From Paraburkholderia agricolaris (lineage in GTDB: Bacteria > Pseudomonadota > Gammaproteobacteria > Burkholderiales > Burkholderiaceae), in NCBI RefSeq assembly GCF_009455635.1, contig NZ_QPER01000002.1:558001-622000 (forward strand): a stretch of 64,000 nucleotides of DNA, written 5' to 3'. The translations under genes were made by a program, and so were the position numbers. Position 1 is the stretch's first letter; each line of letters begins with the position of its first letter. Of the stretch, positions 1 through 10,004 are shown one piece after another. The notes beneath the pieces were generated by a model. That model was not told the origin of the DNA. It saw only the letters and a list, made by a program, of their open reading frames with translations, and did not search any database.

Positions 1-467
1 ATCGGCTCGATCTCGTTCTCGCGTGCCAACCCGCGCCGCACAACGCGGATTTGCGCGTTGTGAGCCAGCGCCTGATCGGTTCGCCGGTCGACTGGTACGG
101 TCCGGCGGAGATTATCGGCAAGGCCGCCCGTGCCGGCTTTCCGCAGTGCCTGGCCGATCTGCCCGTGCTTCTGCCCACGGGGCACGGCGCGTTGCGCGCG
201 CGGCTCGACCGCTGGTTCGAAGCCACGGGAATCCGGCCGCGGATTGTCGGCGAATTCGAAGACAGCGCGCTGATGGCGGTGTTCGCCGCGCGTGGCCTCG
301 GCGTGTTTCCGCTCGCGGAACTCGGCGCCGGAGACGTGGCGTTGCTGCGCGGACTGCGCCGGCTCGGCCGGGCGGAAGGCGTGGTCGAAGAGATCCACGC
401 GATCCGTTCGCGGCGCGGGCAACATCATGCGCTCGCTTCTCAGGTGGTCGCCGCCGTGCGTGCGTGA
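1..467 (+). CDS. LysR-family regulator, NhaR-like (C-terminal part, cut by window start)
   Basis: An open frame enters from the left edge (codons in phase with base 3) and ends at TGA 465-467. Only about 154 C-terminal residues are visible, so the helix-turn-helix domain is outside the window. The visible part is the distal half of a LysR effector-binding domain. The run RWFEATGIRPRIVGEFEDS followed by ALMAVFAARGLGVFPLAE and EEIHAIRSRRGQHH is typical of the NhaR branch, which in other bacteria activates Na+/H+ antiporter genes. The nhaR assignment rests on these motifs only, and no antiporter gene is in view. The 3' end overlaps the convergent TerB-like gene by 28 bp. Confidence 0.75.
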   Translation, partial: RLDLVLACQPAPHNADLRVVSQRLIGSPVDWYGPAEIIGKAARAGFPQCLADLPVLLPTGHGALRARLDRWFEATGIRPRIVGEFEDSALMAVFAARGLGVFPLAELGAGDVALLRGLRRLGRAEGVVEEIHAIRSRRGQHHALASQVVAAVRA

Positions 468-892
468 GCGCGCGGTGCGCTCAGCAGCGCGACGTGCCGG
501 TTCGTGGTCTGGACCGGCTGAGGTCCCCACGCCCTGAACACGGCGGTGAGCAAGGCGATTTCGCCGTCCGCCAGATAGTTGTCCGCGACGGTGACGGCGA
601 GGCACAGCCGGATCACCTTGCGACGCAAGGCGGTGTCGTCGATCTCGCCGAACAACGTGGTGAGCTGGGCCGCATCGAGCTGGCCGACCGCCGGGGTGTG
701 CGCGACCGATTGGTCTTCGCACATCGTCTGTACGATCTGCGCGAATTGCGCCGGGGCGAGACCCAGCTGGCCGGCGATATCGAGGCTTTCGAGTGCACGC
801 TCTTCCGAGCTGCTGACGTGGCCGTCGGAGATGAGCGCCAACGCGACGATACGGGCGGCGGCTTGAGGACTGTTGCGCGGATAGTTACGCAT
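440..892 (-). CDS. TerB-like (tellurite-resistance family) protein
   Basis: A 150-residue, mainly helical acidic protein. It contains the pattern ARIVALALISDGHVSSSE near the N-terminus and VADNYLADGEIALLTAVFRAW near residues 105-125. These two pseudo-repeated D-G-x-(V/L)-x-x-x-E loops are the usual metal-loop signature of TerB-like folds. Proteins of this family are cytoplasmic, and their role outside tellurite and phage-stress operons is unclear. It is monocistronic here and convergent with the upstream LysR gene, overlapping it by 28 bp. No ter operon partners (TerC, TerD, TerZ) lie nearby, so a role in tellurite resistance should not be assumed. Confidence 0.7.
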   Translation of the reverse strand: MRNYPRNSPQAAARIVALALISDGHVSSSEERALESLDIAGQLGLAPAQFAQIVQTMCEDQSVAHTPAVGQLDAAQLTTLFGEIDDTALRRKVIRLCLAVTVADNYLADGEIALLTAVFRAWGPQPVQTTNRHVALLSAPRAHARTAATT

Positions 893-1115
893 GTCGGGGC
901 TCCTGGCGCGGACAAGGTCCGCAGTGGTGGTGAACCTCAGTCTGCGTCAGGTTGAGGAGCGGATAAATCTGCTAAACCGGGAGCGATAGTTCGAGAAAAC
1001 CGAAGTTTGCGCGATGCCGGGCCTTGCGGCACGCCGTGCGTTGGGCGCGATGCGCAGCACCCTATCGGATAAGATACGGCTCGCCGTATTTTTCCGAATA
1101 GAAGGAGTGTTTTCA

Positions 1116-1448
1116 GTGATTCAGCCGAGCAACGTGTTCAAGGACAACCTCGCCCAACTGCCCGCCATCGGTGGCATCGAACGTATCGATCTGCTCGACG
1201 GCAAGGGCGCCGTAGTGGCCAGCATCGAGAACAAGCCGGGCAAGCAGGGTTCGCTGGCGGTGTACAACTATCTGCAGCAAACCTTCGGCACGCTGGACGC
1301 CAAGGCGGCCGAACACGGCCTCGCCGTGTTCGCCGAGCATACGGCCGACGCGCGCAACCGTCCGGGCGCGCACCCGAACGTCGACCATTTGCTGGCAATT
1401 GCAGCCGGCGGGGAAGCCTTGCGTATCGAGGTCGTCGCAGCCGGCTGA
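1116..1448 (+). CDS. DUF2322 family protein
   Basis: A 110-residue protein starting at GTG 1116, chosen because GAAGGAG lies 9 bases upstream and because the family begins with I-Q-P-S-N-V-F-K-D-N-L. A longer frame back to 1014 exists, but its extra residues look unlike the family. The sequence NLAQLPAIGGIERIDLLDG and the NRPGAHPNVDHL stretch match what I know of DUF2322, a short family common in beta- and gammaproteobacteria with no established function. It is soluble, with no signal peptide or membrane segment. It is convergent with the oxidoreductase downstream (20 bp apart). Confidence 0.75.
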   Translation: MIQPSNVFKDNLAQLPAIGGIERIDLLDGKGAVVASIENKPGKQGSLAVYNYLQQTFGTLDAKAAEHGLAVFAEHTADARNRPGAHPNVDHLLAIAAGGEALRIEVVAAG

Positions 1449-1468
1449 GCGCGCTGTCTCGGGCGGGT

Positions 1469-2458
1469 TCAAACCGTCACGACAATCTTCCCAAACTGTT
1501 GGTTCGACTCCAGAAAGCGATGGGCGTCGACGATCTGGTCGAACGGGAATGTCCTGGCGATGACGGGATTTAACGCGCCCGAGGCCAATCCGTCGAGAAT
1601 GAAAGCCTTGGCCGCTGCGAGGCGCGCCGGATCGCCGATAATCTCGTGCACCAGATAGCCGCGCAGCGTCAGCGCCTTGCTCAACACGGTGAATAGCGGG
1701 AAGGGTGTCGGCTCAGAACTCAAGGCGCCGTATTCCAGCAGGATGCCGCCATGAGACATGGCGTCCGTGAGCGGCTCGAATATCGGGCCGCCGATTGGGT
1801 CCAGCACCACCCTCATACCCTGCGGTCCCGCGATTTCCTTCAGGTGGCCCGCCAGGTCTTCCTCCGCGGAAGCGACGACATGGGCGGCGCCCAACTCGAG
1901 TAACGCCTGCCGCTTGGCCGAGGTCCGCGTGACCGCAATGGGCGTGGCGCCGACCCGGTTGGCAATCTGTATCGCGGCAAGGCCGACGCTGCTCGACGCC
2001 GCGGTCACGGCAACGAAGTCCCCCTTACCCAGTTTGGCGATGTCGATCAACGCACCGTAAGCGGTGAGATATTGCATCCAGACTGCCGCGGCCGCTTCCC
2101 AACTGAGCGACGGCGGATGCTTGACGACAAACCTGGCGGGAAAGGTGACCACCTCACCGTAAGCGGGCCAGCGCAGCATGGTCGGCGGCGGCACGACGCT
2201 GACGGCGTCGCCCGGCGCGAATCCTTGCACGCCTTCCCCGACCCGATCGACGATACCCGCGGCCTCGTACCCAAGACCCGAAGGCAGCGTAGGCGTTTCG
2301 ATGTAATTGCCCGCGCGCAGCATGGCCTCGGCGCGGTTAAGGCCCAACGCCTTCACACGGATCTGAACTTCCCCTTGAGCGGGCGGTGGAACTGCGACGT
2401 CCTCGATGCGTAGAACCTCGGGGCCGCCATGCTGATGAAAGCGAATAACACGTGTCAT
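1469..2458 (-). CDS. MDR-superfamily NAD(P)H:quinone oxidoreductase-like protein
   Basis: A 329-residue medium-chain dehydrogenase/reductase. The N-terminal GroES-like domain shows FHQHGGPEVLRIEDV and LGYEAAGIVDRVGEGVQGF. The Rossmann domain has AASSSVGLAAIQIANRVGA around residues 150-170, the usual nucleotide-binding turn of the quinone-reductase branch. Zinc-ligand cysteines of classical alcohol dehydrogenases are absent, which favours a zinc-free NADPH-dependent reductase of quinones or enones. It is transcribed divergently from the LysR gene at 2563 across a 104-bp gap, the classic arrangement for LysR control. The physiological substrate cannot be told from sequence. Confidence 0.85.
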   Translation of the reverse strand: MTRVIRFHQHGGPEVLRIEDVAVPPPAQGEVQIRVKALGLNRAEAMLRAGNYIETPTLPSGLGYEAAGIVDRVGEGVQGFAPGDAVSVVPPPTMLRWPAYGEVVTFPARFVVKHPPSLSWEAAAAVWMQYLTAYGALIDIAKLGKGDFVAVTAASSSVGLAAIQIANRVGATPIAVTRTSAKRQALLELGAAHVVASAEEDLAGHLKEIAGPQGMRVVLDPIGGPIFEPLTDAMSHGGILLEYGALSSEPTPFPLFTVLSKALTLRGYLVHEIIGDPARLAAAKAFILDGLASGALNPVIARTFPFDQIVDAHRFLESNQQFGKIVVTV

Positions 2459-2562
2459 AGGATTTCAACTCGAAAGTGATGGGAATGAATGAACTATGAC
2501 GGTGATGCATGACGAGATAAATAGCGCTATAACTAGAACAGTCGAAACCAACGGTTATCAAT

Positions 2563-3471
2563 ATGGACCGTCTCACGAGCATGGCCGTGTTCGTCAAAGC
2601 TGTCGACCTGGGCTCGTTCGCGGCCGCGGCGGACGCACTCGCTTTATCCGGACCGATGGTCGGCAAGCACGTGCAGTTTCTCGAGGAGCGTCTGGGCGTG
2701 CGCCTGATTACCCGCACCACGCGGCGGCAGAGCCTGACGGAGTTCGGCCGCGCCTACTACGAACGCTGCCGGGGCATACTCGCCGAAGCGGACGCGGCGG
2801 ATGCCCTCGCGGCCGATCAACTGTCCGAACCGCGTGGCAAGCTGCGCGTCTCGATGCCCGTTCACTTCGGGCGGCGCTGTGTGGCACCGGTCCTGCTGGC
2901 ATTTGCGCAGCGCTATCCGAGGCTGGAACTGGATCTCTCCTTCAACGACCGTTTAGTCGATCTGGCAGAGGATGACTACGATCTCTCCATCCGGACCGGC
3001 GGTCTGGAGGACAAAGCAGGGGTGATCGCGCGTCGCATTGCGCGCCAGCACATGGTGGTCTGTGCCGCTCCCGCATATCTGGCCGCGCACGGCCATCCTC
3101 GGCTGATAGAAGAACTCAGCACGCATCAGGCGATTATTTACCGGCGCTCGGGGCGTATTCGCCCGTGGCTGTTTCCGTGCGCCGGGAGCTCTCCGGTCGA
3201 GGTCACCCCGCCAAACAGGTTGCGGCTCGACGATCTCGATGCGATCGCCGACGCGGCGGTGCTCGGGATGGGCCTTGCGTGGCTTCCGTACTGGCTTGTT
3301 CGCGAGCGCATTCAGACCGGCAGTCTCGTGCGATTGCTGCCGGATCAGCCGGAATATCTCTACGACGCCTACGCGCTCTGGTTGCAAACTCCGCACTTGC
3401 CGCTGAAGGTGCGTCTGGCTGTCGATGCGTTGGCGGAGGCGTTGCCGGGACTCATGCAGTACAACGCCTAG
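2563..3471 (+). CDS. LysR-family transcriptional regulator
   Basis: 302 residues. The N-terminal winged helix-turn-helix (MDRLTSMAVFVKAVDLGSF, LEERLGVRLITRTTRR) is followed by a periplasmic-binding-protein-like effector domain. The FNDRLVDLAEDDYDLSIRTG stretch is typical of the PA-type group that controls neighbouring oxidoreductases. It is divergent from the MDR reductase and probably regulates it and itself; the shared 104-bp intergenic region is AT-rich (around 2515-2560). The inducer is unknown. It is convergent with the next LysR gene. Confidence 0.88.
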   Translation: MDRLTSMAVFVKAVDLGSFAAAADALALSGPMVGKHVQFLEERLGVRLITRTTRRQSLTEFGRAYYERCRGILAEADAADALAADQLSEPRGKLRVSMPVHFGRRCVAPVLLAFAQRYPRLELDLSFNDRLVDLAEDDYDLSIRTGGLEDKAGVIARRIARQHMVVCAAPAYLAAHGHPRLIEELSTHQAIIYRRSGRIRPWLFPCAGSSPVEVTPPNRLRLDDLDAIADAAVLGMGLAWLPYWLVRERIQTGSLVRLLPDQPEYLYDAYALWLQTPHLPLKVRLAVDALAEALPGLMQYNA

Positions 3472-3498
3472 CCCGGCGTATCGCGCCTCGTGTCGCGC

Positions 3499-4410
3499 CT
3501 ATGGCCGACTATCCGGGTCGTTGGTGGCGAGAATGAAGTCGACGAATGCCCGCAGCGGCGCCGGCATATGTGTCCGGCTCGGGTAGTACAGAAACGGTCC
3601 GCTGAAGGACTGACACCACTCGTCGAGTATCGGCACGAGCGTGCCTTGCTCGATTGCCGGCCGCAGAAACTCGTCGAACGAATAGACGATCCCCAATCCG
3701 TCGACGGCCGCGCCTCTTTGCAGTTCGATCACGGAGGCGATCATCGGCCCGTTTGGCTCGATCCGCACAACCTCGTCGCCCCGTTTGAATTCCCAGGTCG
3801 CGAGTACGCCGCTGTCGAAGCGGTGGCCGATACATGCGTGGTTCAGCAATTCGCCCGGGTGCTGCGGTACGCCGCGGGCCGCGAGGTAGGCCGGCGAAGC
3901 CGCCGCGACGAAATGCTGAACGCGCGGGCCGATCGGCACGGCGATCATGTCGCGCTCGAGGCGTTCGTCGTAGCGGATGCCGGCATCGAAACCCGCTGCG
4001 AGGATATCGATGAACGTGTCGTTGGTCCCAACGTCCACCGTGATACCCGGGTGAGCGGCAAGGAAGCGGGACAGGAGCGCGGGCAGGATTTCTCTTGCCG
4101 CGATCGACGGAACGTTTAACCGCAACGTTCCGGTAGGACTCTCGCGAAAGAGATTCACCGCATCCAGCGCGATGGCGATTTCCCCGAATGCCGGCGCGAG
4201 CCGTTCGAACAGACGCTGCCCGGCTTCCGTTGGTGTGACGCTGCGCGTTGTGCGGTTGAGCAGTCTGACGCCGAGATGCTGTTCAAGCCTTCGAACCGCT
4301 TCGCTAAGCGATGAGGCCGACACGTCGCTGGTCAGTGCGGCATGGCGAAATCCGCGAGCCCGTGTGACGGCGACGAATGCTTTCAAATCGGAAAGATCGG
4401 GTTCCTGCAT
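3499..4410 (-). CDS. LysR-family transcriptional regulator
   Basis: 303 residues with an N-terminal HTH ([38 protein letters not shown]) and a C-terminal effector-binding domain ([20 protein letters not shown]). It belongs to the same general CrgA/PA group as the preceding LysR gene but is not a recent duplicate. It is divergent from the aldo/keto reductase gene at 4526, with 115 bp between start codons, so this reductase is the most likely target. The assignment of regulator to target is inferred from gene order alone. Confidence 0.87.
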   Translation of the reverse strand: MQEPDLSDLKAFVAVTRARGFRHAALTSDVSASSLSEAVRRLEQHLGVRLLNRTTRSVTPTEAGQRLFERLAPAFGEIAIALDAVNLFRESPTGTLRLNVPSIAAREILPALLSRFLAAHPGITVDVGTNDTFIDILAAGFDAGIRYDERLERDMIAVPIGPRVQHFVAAASPAYLAARGVPQHPGELLNHACIGHRFDSGVLATWEFKRGDEVVRIEPNGPMIASVIELQRGAAVDGLGIVYSFDEFLRPAIEQGTLVPILDEWCQSFSGPFLYYPSRTHMPAPLRAFVDFILATNDPDSRP

Positions 4411-4525
4411 TGTTCGCTATTCCGCACGGGTCATCCGGATTGAGGCGGATTATCGCACGCTGAAATTGGGCCGATACTTCAGGTCAAGCGCCTTTCTTGC
4501 GGCGTCACTACCAACAAGGAACGTC

Positions 4526-5548
<1,023 letters not shown>

Positions 5549-5576
5549 GGTGTTGCCGAGGGCGTACTAATTGGAT

Positions 5577-5626
5577 GAGCCACGCGCTGTTGAATGCACG
5601 GCGGCGTGGCTCGACCCGTTGTTTTT
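5577..5626. terminator. Rho-independent-type terminator between convergent genes
   Basis: A perfect 9-bp stem GAGCCACGC (5577-5585) / GCGTGGCTC (5604-5612) with an 18-base loop is followed by CGTTGTTTTT on the plus strand. It lies 28 bp after the aldo/keto reductase stop and before the end of the MFS gene, so it serves the plus-strand gene best. Confidence 0.65.
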
Positions 5627-5680
5627 GCAGATTCGATCTATCCCGCGAAAGGACGTACCGAAGCATCGGCTCGCCAGTTT

Positions 5681-6994
5681 TTATCGACGAGCCGGAAACA
5701 CAGCGTCTCGACTCTCAAGCTCCGGCGAAGGCACCATCTGTTTGAGCCTCGCGACGAATGGCGCATCCGGTTTCATAAGGAACGTCATCAGCACGCCGCA
5801 GGCCATCACACCGATGGACAGCAGGAAGGTGACGTTCCAGTTCCCCAGGCGGTCGATCAGATAGCCGGCCATCACCGGACTCACGATCGCCGCGGTGAAG
5901 CCGGTACCACTCATGATGCCGCTGGCCGTGCCCGAGCGGTCATAGGCGATATCCATTGGAATCGCCCACATGGGCCCGATATTCATTTCGTTGAAGAACA
6001 TCGCCGCGGCGAGAAAAATCAGCGAATACATCGGATCGTGTATCAGCACCACGGGGATCAGCGATAGTCCGGTCATGGTCATGCAGAATGCCACCAGGTA
6101 GCTGCGCGCGAGTTTGAGATTAGCAGTACGGCGAAGCAGTTTATCGCTGATCAGGCCGCCCACCAGATCGCCGAATACACCCGCAACGAACACCCCTGAC
6201 GTGAAGATAACTGCTTTCTTGATGTTCAGATGGAAGCTATGCATGAAGTAGAGCGGCATCCAGTCCAGCATCAACCAGAGAATCCAGTTGTAGCAGAAGT
6301 AGACGCCGGAGACCGGCAGCAGGCGGCGATAAAGACGAGCCCATGTGCCTGGCATTTCTACCGGACGTACCGTCGGTGGTGGCAGGCTGTTGATTTCATC
6401 GGCGGTGATGCGCGGATGATCTGCCGGTTTCTCGGTGTACGTCACGTACCACAGCACGAGCCAGCCGAAACTCAGTGCGCCGAGCAGGTAAAACGAGAAT
6501 CGCCAGTTGAACGCTGTCATGAGCGCCAAAACCAGCATCGGTGCCACGGCGTTTCCGAGGCGTGCAGAGGAATGCGTAATGCCCTGAGCCATGCCGCGCT
6601 TATCCTTTCTCACCCACGAGGCCATTGCGCTGGTAGAGGCGGGGAACGTGGCGCCTTCGCCCAGGCCCAGCAGCAGTCGCGCCGCGACGAGCGTCGCGAA
6701 GCCGCCTGCGAAACCTGTCAGCGTGGTTGCCACCGCCCAGATGGAAGCGCAGGCGATCAGCGTGCGCTTGGCCCCGAAGCGATCGCTGACCCAGCCGCCA
6801 ATGAACTGGAACAGTACATACGGATAGGCGAACGCTGAAAAGATGAAGCCGAGTTGCGTGTTGCTGAGTCCGAGTTCGGACTTGAATTGCCCGGCGGCCG
6901 TGCTGATGTTGACACGGTCGACGTAGGTGATGAAGTACATCAGGCACAACATCAGCAGGACCCATGTTGTTGCCCTAGGCTGTAATCGTTTCAT
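5681..6994 (-). CDS. MFS transporter, anion:cation symporter-like
   Basis: 437 residues with about 12 hydrophobic segments. The N-terminal half has MYFITYVDRVNISTAA and the loop motif GGWVSDRFGAKRTL, followed by LLLGLGEGATFPASTSAMA, characteristic of the anion:cation symporter family that carries organic acids such as hexarates, phthalate or tartrate. A clear GGAG ribosome site precedes the start. It is the last gene of a minus-strand unit with an enoyl-CoA hydratase (23 bp upstream) and a CoA transferase, so it most likely imports the acid that these enzymes activate. The substrate is not determinable from sequence. Confidence 0.88.
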   Translation of the reverse strand: MKRLQPRATTWVLLMLCLMYFITYVDRVNISTAAGQFKSELGLSNTQLGFIFSAFAYPYVLFQFIGGWVSDRFGAKRTLIACASIWAVATTLTGFAGGFATLVAARLLLGLGEGATFPASTSAMASWVRKDKRGMAQGITHSSARLGNAVAPMLVLALMTAFNWRFSFYLLGALSFGWLVLWYVTYTEKPADHPRITADEINSLPPPTVRPVEMPGTWARLYRRLLPVSGVYFCYNWILWLMLDWMPLYFMHSFHLNIKKAVIFTSGVFVAGVFGDLVGGLISDKLLRRTANLKLARSYLVAFCMTMTGLSLIPVVLIHDPMYSLIFLAAAMFFNEMNIGPMWAIPMDIAYDRSGTASGIMSGTGFTAAIVSPVMAGYLIDRLGNWNVTFLLSIGVMACGVLMTFLMKPDAPFVARLKQMVPSPELESRDAVFPARR

Positions 6995-7017
6995 GTCTCA
7001 CTCCACTTTGTTCGTGG

Positions 7018-7782
7018 TTATTTTTTTGACGCGCCTGAGGTGAAAGCCGCTACGGCTTCCCTGAAGTTGGTGCTGCCGTATACCGCTTCGATCAGATCTT
7101 CGTCATCGAGCCGCTGTTCAACGACGATGCGGCGCAGGCTCTCCTTAACGGCCTTCTGCGTGACCGGAGAAAGCGTCATCAGCCGCTGCGCGAGCGTATG
7201 AGCAGTTTCCTGTAGCGCGTCTTGCGAACACACGTCGTAGACATAGCCGCACGCCAGCGCTTCCTCTGCCGTGACGTAGTCGGCGAGCAGTAACATCTTC
7301 TTGACTCGCGGCACACCGAGCGCGGCCTGCAGGCGCGCGATATTGCGCGACGACAGCGTGTTGGAGAGCGTCTTCGCGATCGGCGCGCCAAAACGCGAGC
7401 CCTCGCTACAGACGCGGAAATCGCAGGCCGTCGCCAGCGCGAGGCCGCCACCTACGGCCCAACCGTCGATCACGGCGACTGTCGGGACCGCAATGCGTTC
7501 GACCGCGTCGATCACACGCTCGACGAATGCCTCGTAAATCACGCCATCGCGGCCGTCGCGGAAGTCCTTGAAACAGGCGATGTCGGTGCCGGAAATGAAG
7601 GACTTGCCGCCCGCGCCTCTAAACAGAACGCAGCGCACGCCAGTGTTCTGCCCACATTGAGCGACAAGCGCCAGCAGAGACTCGTACATGTCGAGCGTCA
7701 TTGCGTTGTGACGCTCGGGGCGATCGATCACGATCTCCGCTGCACCGGACGGGTAGACCGTGAGCTTGACGGGATCGCTCAT
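7018..7782 (-). CDS. Enoyl-CoA hydratase/isomerase family protein
   Basis: 254 residues of the crotonase fold. The oxyanion-hole region GAGGKSFISGTDIACF and the second conserved block AVIDGWAVGGGLALATACD are clear. The catalytic glutamates of true hydratases are not obvious at the usual positions (FGAPIAKTLSNTLSS replaces the common FG-x-PE-x-x-LG-x-x-P), so another crotonase reaction is possible. The start codon overlaps the stop of the CoA transferase gene (ATGA), implying translational coupling. Together with the CoA transferase and transporter it suggests use of an organic acid via a CoA thioester. Confidence 0.85.
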   Translation of the reverse strand: MSDPVKLTVYPSGAAEIVIDRPERHNAMTLDMYESLLALVAQCGQNTGVRCVLFRGAGGKSFISGTDIACFKDFRDGRDGVIYEAFVERVIDAVERIAVPTVAVIDGWAVGGGLALATACDFRVCSEGSRFGAPIAKTLSNTLSSRNIARLQAALGVPRVKKMLLLADYVTAEEALACGYVYDVCSQDALQETAHTLAQRLMTLSPVTQKAVKESLRRIVVEQRLDDEDLIEAVYGSTNFREAVAAFTSGASKK

Positions 7783-8945
7783 GGCGCTGTCCCGTTGATT
7801 TCGGCAAAGATTTCCTCGTTATGCTCGCCCAGCAGCGGCGGATGACGGCGCACCGTTTGCGGCGTACCGAGCATCTTCACAGGAAAGCCGATGTTCTTGA
7901 CCTTGCCTTCGTTCGGGTGGTTGATTTCCATGCACATCCGCCGGTGCGTGGCATGCTCGCTTTCGAACGCCTCGGGATAGGACAGGATCGGGCCGGCTGG
8001 AATGCCGGCGGCGAGCATCGCGTCGACCCATGCGTGGCTGTCGCGCTTCGCGAATTCCTGTTCCAGGGTTTCGATCAACGCCTCGCGATTCTTCAGGCGC
8101 AGCGACACGCTTGCATAATCCGCGTGCGCGACGAGGTCGGGACGCGCCAGCAGTTCGCACAGTTTCGTCCATAGCTTCTGGTTCGTCGCGCCCATCACGA
8201 AGTAGCCGTCCCGCGCCTTCACGGCCTGGTAGGGCGCACTCATCTTGTTGCTGGTGCCGAGCGGTGTCGGCGGCACGCCGGTGCCCCAGTACTCCGACAT
8301 GTCCCAGATCGAGAAGGCCATGATCGAATCGAACAACGAGGCGTCGATGTGTTGACCCTCGCCCGTTTTTTGCGCGCCGATGTAGGCCGACAGCAGTCCG
8401 TAAACGGCAAACAGCGCGCAGCCGATATCCGCCACGGGCACCCCGGCCTTGACGGGTTTACCGCCCTTGTAACCGGTCACGCTCATCACACCCGACATGG
8501 CCTGTGCCATGAGGTCGAAGCCAGGTCGCGACGCCCACGGTCCGCTTTGTCCGAAGCCGGAGATGCTGACGTAGACGATCTTTGGATTGATTGCCCTGAT
8601 CGACTCGTAATCGATGGCGAGCCGCTGCACCACGCCCGGACGGTAGTTTTCGACGATCACGTCGGCCGTTTTTGCGAGCTCGTAGAAGAACTCACGGCCT
8701 GCGTCGCTCTTGAGGTCCAGCGTTAGCGAACGCTTGTTGCGGTTCATGTTCAGGAAGCCCATGCTGTCGGGCCCCTTCATCCTGAAGCCCATCGCGCCGC
8801 GGGTCTGGTCGCCTTCGGGCGGCTCGACCTTGATCACGTCCGCGCCCATGTCGGCCAGCAGCATGCAGGCGAACGGGCCGGCCATGACCTGGCTGACGTC
8901 CAGCACGCGGATGCCTTGCAGCGGCAGATGTTTCGAATCCGTCAT
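7779..8945 (-). CDS. CaiB/BaiF family CoA transferase
   Basis: 388 residues from ATG 8945, preceded by AGAGGAAA; an upstream ATG giving 26 extra residues is less likely. The family III CoA-transferase signature is present: [50 protein letters not shown], and the aspartate in PVADIGCALFAVYGLLSA, aligned to the catalytic Asp of formyl-CoA transferase. It transfers CoA between acyl-CoA and a free acid. It is not the oxalate-pathway enzyme, which is encoded separately at 37364. First structural gene of the unit CoA transferase - hydratase - MFS transporter, read away from the LysR gene at 9114. Confidence 0.88.
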   Translation of the reverse strand: MTDSKHLPLQGIRVLDVSQVMAGPFACMLLADMGADVIKVEPPEGDQTRGAMGFRMKGPDSMGFLNMNRNKRSLTLDLKSDAGREFFYELAKTADVIVENYRPGVVQRLAIDYESIRAINPKIVYVSISGFGQSGPWASRPGFDLMAQAMSGVMSVTGYKGGKPVKAGVPVADIGCALFAVYGLLSAYIGAQKTGEGQHIDASLFDSIMAFSIWDMSEYWGTGVPPTPLGTSNKMSAPYQAVKARDGYFVMGATNQKLWTKLCELLARPDLVAHADYASVSLRLKNREALIETLEQEFAKRDSHAWVDAMLAAGIPAGPILSYPEAFESEHATHRRMCMEINHPNEGKVKNIGFPVKMLGTPQTVRRHPPLLGEHNEEIFAEINGTAP

Positions 8946-9113
8946 TTCGGGTTTCCTCTGTAGAAGGTGTGAGTCGAACCGCTCGGCCATGTCGTGCGTG
9001 GCCGGCAGGTTTTCTGCCCTCACTGTCCGCTACAGACCAGGCTGCCGCAAGAATGCCTGGAGCATGTCTGGTTTCGCGCGTTGCGAAACCGGGCCGCGCG
9101 TGCCGACCGGAAG

Positions 9114-10004
9114 CTAAGCCGGTCCGCCGAGAAGCTCGGCCACCACGTTGTGCAGGGTTTGCGCCTGTGCGTGCCCCTCGACGCAGGACAGAACGTAGCT
9201 GCGCTGGTGCCAGTCGCCCGTGAGCGCGACCGACGCCAGCGTCGCCTCGGGATGAAAGCTGCGCAGAACCTCGGGTGGCATCAGGCCTACGCCGAGGCCG
9301 TGGCGCACCATCGCCAGCATGGTGTCGAAACCGCTGACGGTGAAGTTGTTGGCGAATTGCCGCCCGCGACTGCGGTACGCACGCTGGACGGCGGACAAGA
9401 CCGCGGAACCTTTGCCGAGACTCACGATAGGCAGATCGAGAATGTCGTCGATCCCGACGGGGGCATCGGGGAACTGGAAATGCGGGCGGCTGTACACCAG
9501 CACCAGTTCGTCCTCTCTATAGGGTGAGTTGGCAAGATCGAGGAAGCCGCTTTTCTTTTCGTAAATGCCCACGTCGATCACTTTGTCGCGTAGCAGTTGC
9601 TGCACGATCTTGCTGTTCTCCTCCACGATCTTCAGGGAGATCCCCGGATACTTGCGTTGAATTTCCGCAATCTCGCGCGCGAGGAACTGGATTACGACGG
9701 CCTTTGGCGCGCCGATGATAATGCGGCCTTCGAGCCCCTGGTTGAGCGCTTGTGCGTCGCCTTCAAGACGATCGATCAGATTGTCGATCTGCCGGACGTA
9801 TTCCAGCAGCTTGGCACCCGATTCGGTGATCGCCACACCGTGTGGCACGCGCTGGAACAGTTTGGCGCCGAGTTGCGCTTCGAGGTCCGATACACGCCGT
9901 GATGCCGCCGCGACAGCGAGGCTGAGTTTGTCGGCAGCGCGGGAGATGCTGCCTTCTTCAGCGATGGCGAGGATCAGCCGGACGGTGGTCGTATCGAATT
10001 TCAC
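9114..10004 (-). CDS. LysR-family transcriptional regulator
   Basis: 296 residues: HTH at the N-terminus (ILAIAEEGSISRAADKLSL, AASRRVSDLEAQLG), effector domain with IIIGAPKAVVIQFLAREIAE and HGLGVGLMPPEVL. It lies 168 bp upstream of the CoA transferase gene in the same direction and is the probable regulator of that catabolic unit. Unlike most LysR pairs it is not divergent, so it may be co-transcribed or have its own promoter in the AT-rich DNA above 10005. Confidence 0.86.
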   Translation of the reverse strand: MKFDTTTVRLILAIAEEGSISRAADKLSLAVAAASRRVSDLEAQLGAKLFQRVPHGVAITESGAKLLEYVRQIDNLIDRLEGDAQALNQGLEGRIIIGAPKAVVIQFLAREIAEIQRKYPGISLKIVEENSKIVQQLLRDKVIDVGIYEKKSGFLDLANSPYREDELVLVYSRPHFQFPDAPVGIDDILDLPIVSLGKGSAVLSAVQRAYRSRGRQFANNFTVSGFDTMLAMVRHGLGVGLMPPEVLRSFHPEATLASVALTGDWHQRSYVLSCVEGHAQAQTLHNVVAELLGGPA

